NCBI RefSeq assembly: GCF_963675585.1
Contig: NZ_OY776414.1
Span: forward strand, 847,001 to 911,000
Length of the DNA stretch: 64,000 nucleotides
Direction: 5' to 3'
DNA from: an uncultured Draconibacterium sp.
GTDB taxonomy: Bacteria; Bacteroidota; Bacteroidia; Bacteroidales; Prolixibacteraceae
The position numbers were made by a program, and so were the translations under genes. Shown here one piece after another: positions 63,691 to 64,000 of the stretch. Numbering within the stretch: the first letter of the stretch is position 1; each line of letters opens with the position of its first letter. The notes beneath the pieces were generated by a model. That model was not told the origin of the DNA. It saw nothing but the letters and a program-made list of their open reading frames with translations, and ran no database searches.

Positions 63691-64000
63691 ATGAAAACAA
63701 TACATCCAAAAACCGGCAAAGCAAACATCAAATCTGTTGTGTTGAATTTAGTGTGTTCTTTGTTGGTGCTATTGCTGTTTACAACAAACGCAACCAGTCA
63801 GAATAAACCGGAGATGGTGGCCGGAATTCCGATCAACTACGATGAGGCAAAAGTGGCTCCTTATACGCTTCCCGATCCACTGGTGCTGCAAAACGGAAAG
63901 CCGGTGGCCGACGCAAAAACCTGGTACAAAAAACGCCGAAATGAAATCCTCGGATTGTTTGAGTCAGAACAGTTTGGGAAATCTCCTGATCGGAAAAATA
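63691..64000 (+). CDS. CE15-like glucuronoyl esterase, N-terminal part (runs off window)
   Basis: The first 103 codons are present. After a long signal/anchor segment (about 14-37) the sequence NYDEAKVAPYTLPDPLVL, then NGKPVADAKTWYKKRRNEIL and LFESEQFGKSP, is the characteristic N-terminus of CE15 glucuronoyl esterases, which cut lignin-glucuronoxylan ester bonds. The catalytic Ser-His-Glu lies beyond the window, so the call rests on the N-terminal pattern. An acetyl xylan esterase is the alternative. Confidence 0.7.
   Translation, partial: MKTIHPKTGKANIKSVVLNLVCSLLVLLLFTTNATSQNKPEMVAGIPINYDEAKVAPYTLPDPLVLQNGKPVADAKTWYKKRRNEILGLFESEQFGKSPDRKN

Noticed and set aside
1-64000. tRNA, rRNA or known riboswitch
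   Set aside because: I saw no cloverleaf-like segment, rRNA signature or recognisable riboswitch core on either strand while reading; short non-coding RNAs other than the introns cannot be excluded without a covariance search.

Overview
The window comes from a Bacteroidota chromosome, most likely the Marinilabiliales/Prolixibacteraceae type. The signs are an AT-rich genome, Bacteroidetes-style -7 promoter elements (TAnnTTTG), a hybrid two-component regulator next to glycoside hydrolases, BACON and DUF4861 proteins, SPII lipoproteins and a menaquinone cluster.

Layout. 1-5340: end of an IMP dehydrogenase gene (with an apparent frameshift in its last codons), a secreted ThuA-domain protein, and a leftward topB / ModF-like ABC ATPase pair. 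5600-13669: a rightward menaquinone operon (hotdog thioesterase, menF, menD, menB, menA, menC, menE) followed by a beta-hydroxyacid dehydrogenase. 13679-22514: a leftward hybrid histidine kinase, then a TolC/MacA/MacB-type tripartite export operon and a LytS/LytTR two-component pair. 23046-36800: a hemicellulose/pectin locus with a BACON-GH5 endoglucanase, a GH31 with PA14 insert, a GH3, a 1399-aa hybrid two-component regulator, a decayed SGNH hydrolase, a GH88/GH105 lipoprotein and a DUF4861 protein. No SusC/SusD pair is present. 62419-64000: carbohydrate genes resume with a jelly-roll protein and the start of a CE15-like esterase.

Between these two carbohydrate blocks, about 37465-62331, lies an integron-like cassette array. 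Ten cassettes, with all resident genes on the + strand, are separated by 130-200 nt imperfect palindromes. Each palindrome begins with an arm ending AAC and finishes with an arm starting GTT, the two invariant triplets of integron attC sites. The variable 9-10 nt beside GTT at the start of a cassette is the reverse complement of the arm next to AAC at the end of the same cassette. This holds for cassettes 1-7 exactly, for 8 with one mismatch and for 9 with a 3-nt insertion. That is the pattern expected if each cassette once closed into a circle through its own attC. The arms do not follow the GTTRRRY consensus, and no integrase gene is in the window.

Cassette cargo: a secreted protein, a coiled-coil Mrr-type nuclease, two type II toxin-antitoxin pairs with their own promoters and operators, a lipoprotein, a large membrane protein, a PD-(D/E)XK nuclease, a small zinc-ribbon protein, membrane proteins and an aminoglycoside-phosphotransferase-fold kinase. 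The array is heavily invaded. Three nearly identical 1908-bp group II introns sit at the same position in three different palindromes. An IS256 element splits the cassette 6 gene and leaves an 8-bp duplication. Two different IS1182-type elements sit in palindromes, one exactly in the conserved core. An IS3 and an IS481 element lie side by side in cassette 9.

Several genes carry single-base homopolymer shifts (guaB, the SGNH remnant, a cassette 7 gene). These are either real decay or sequencing error.
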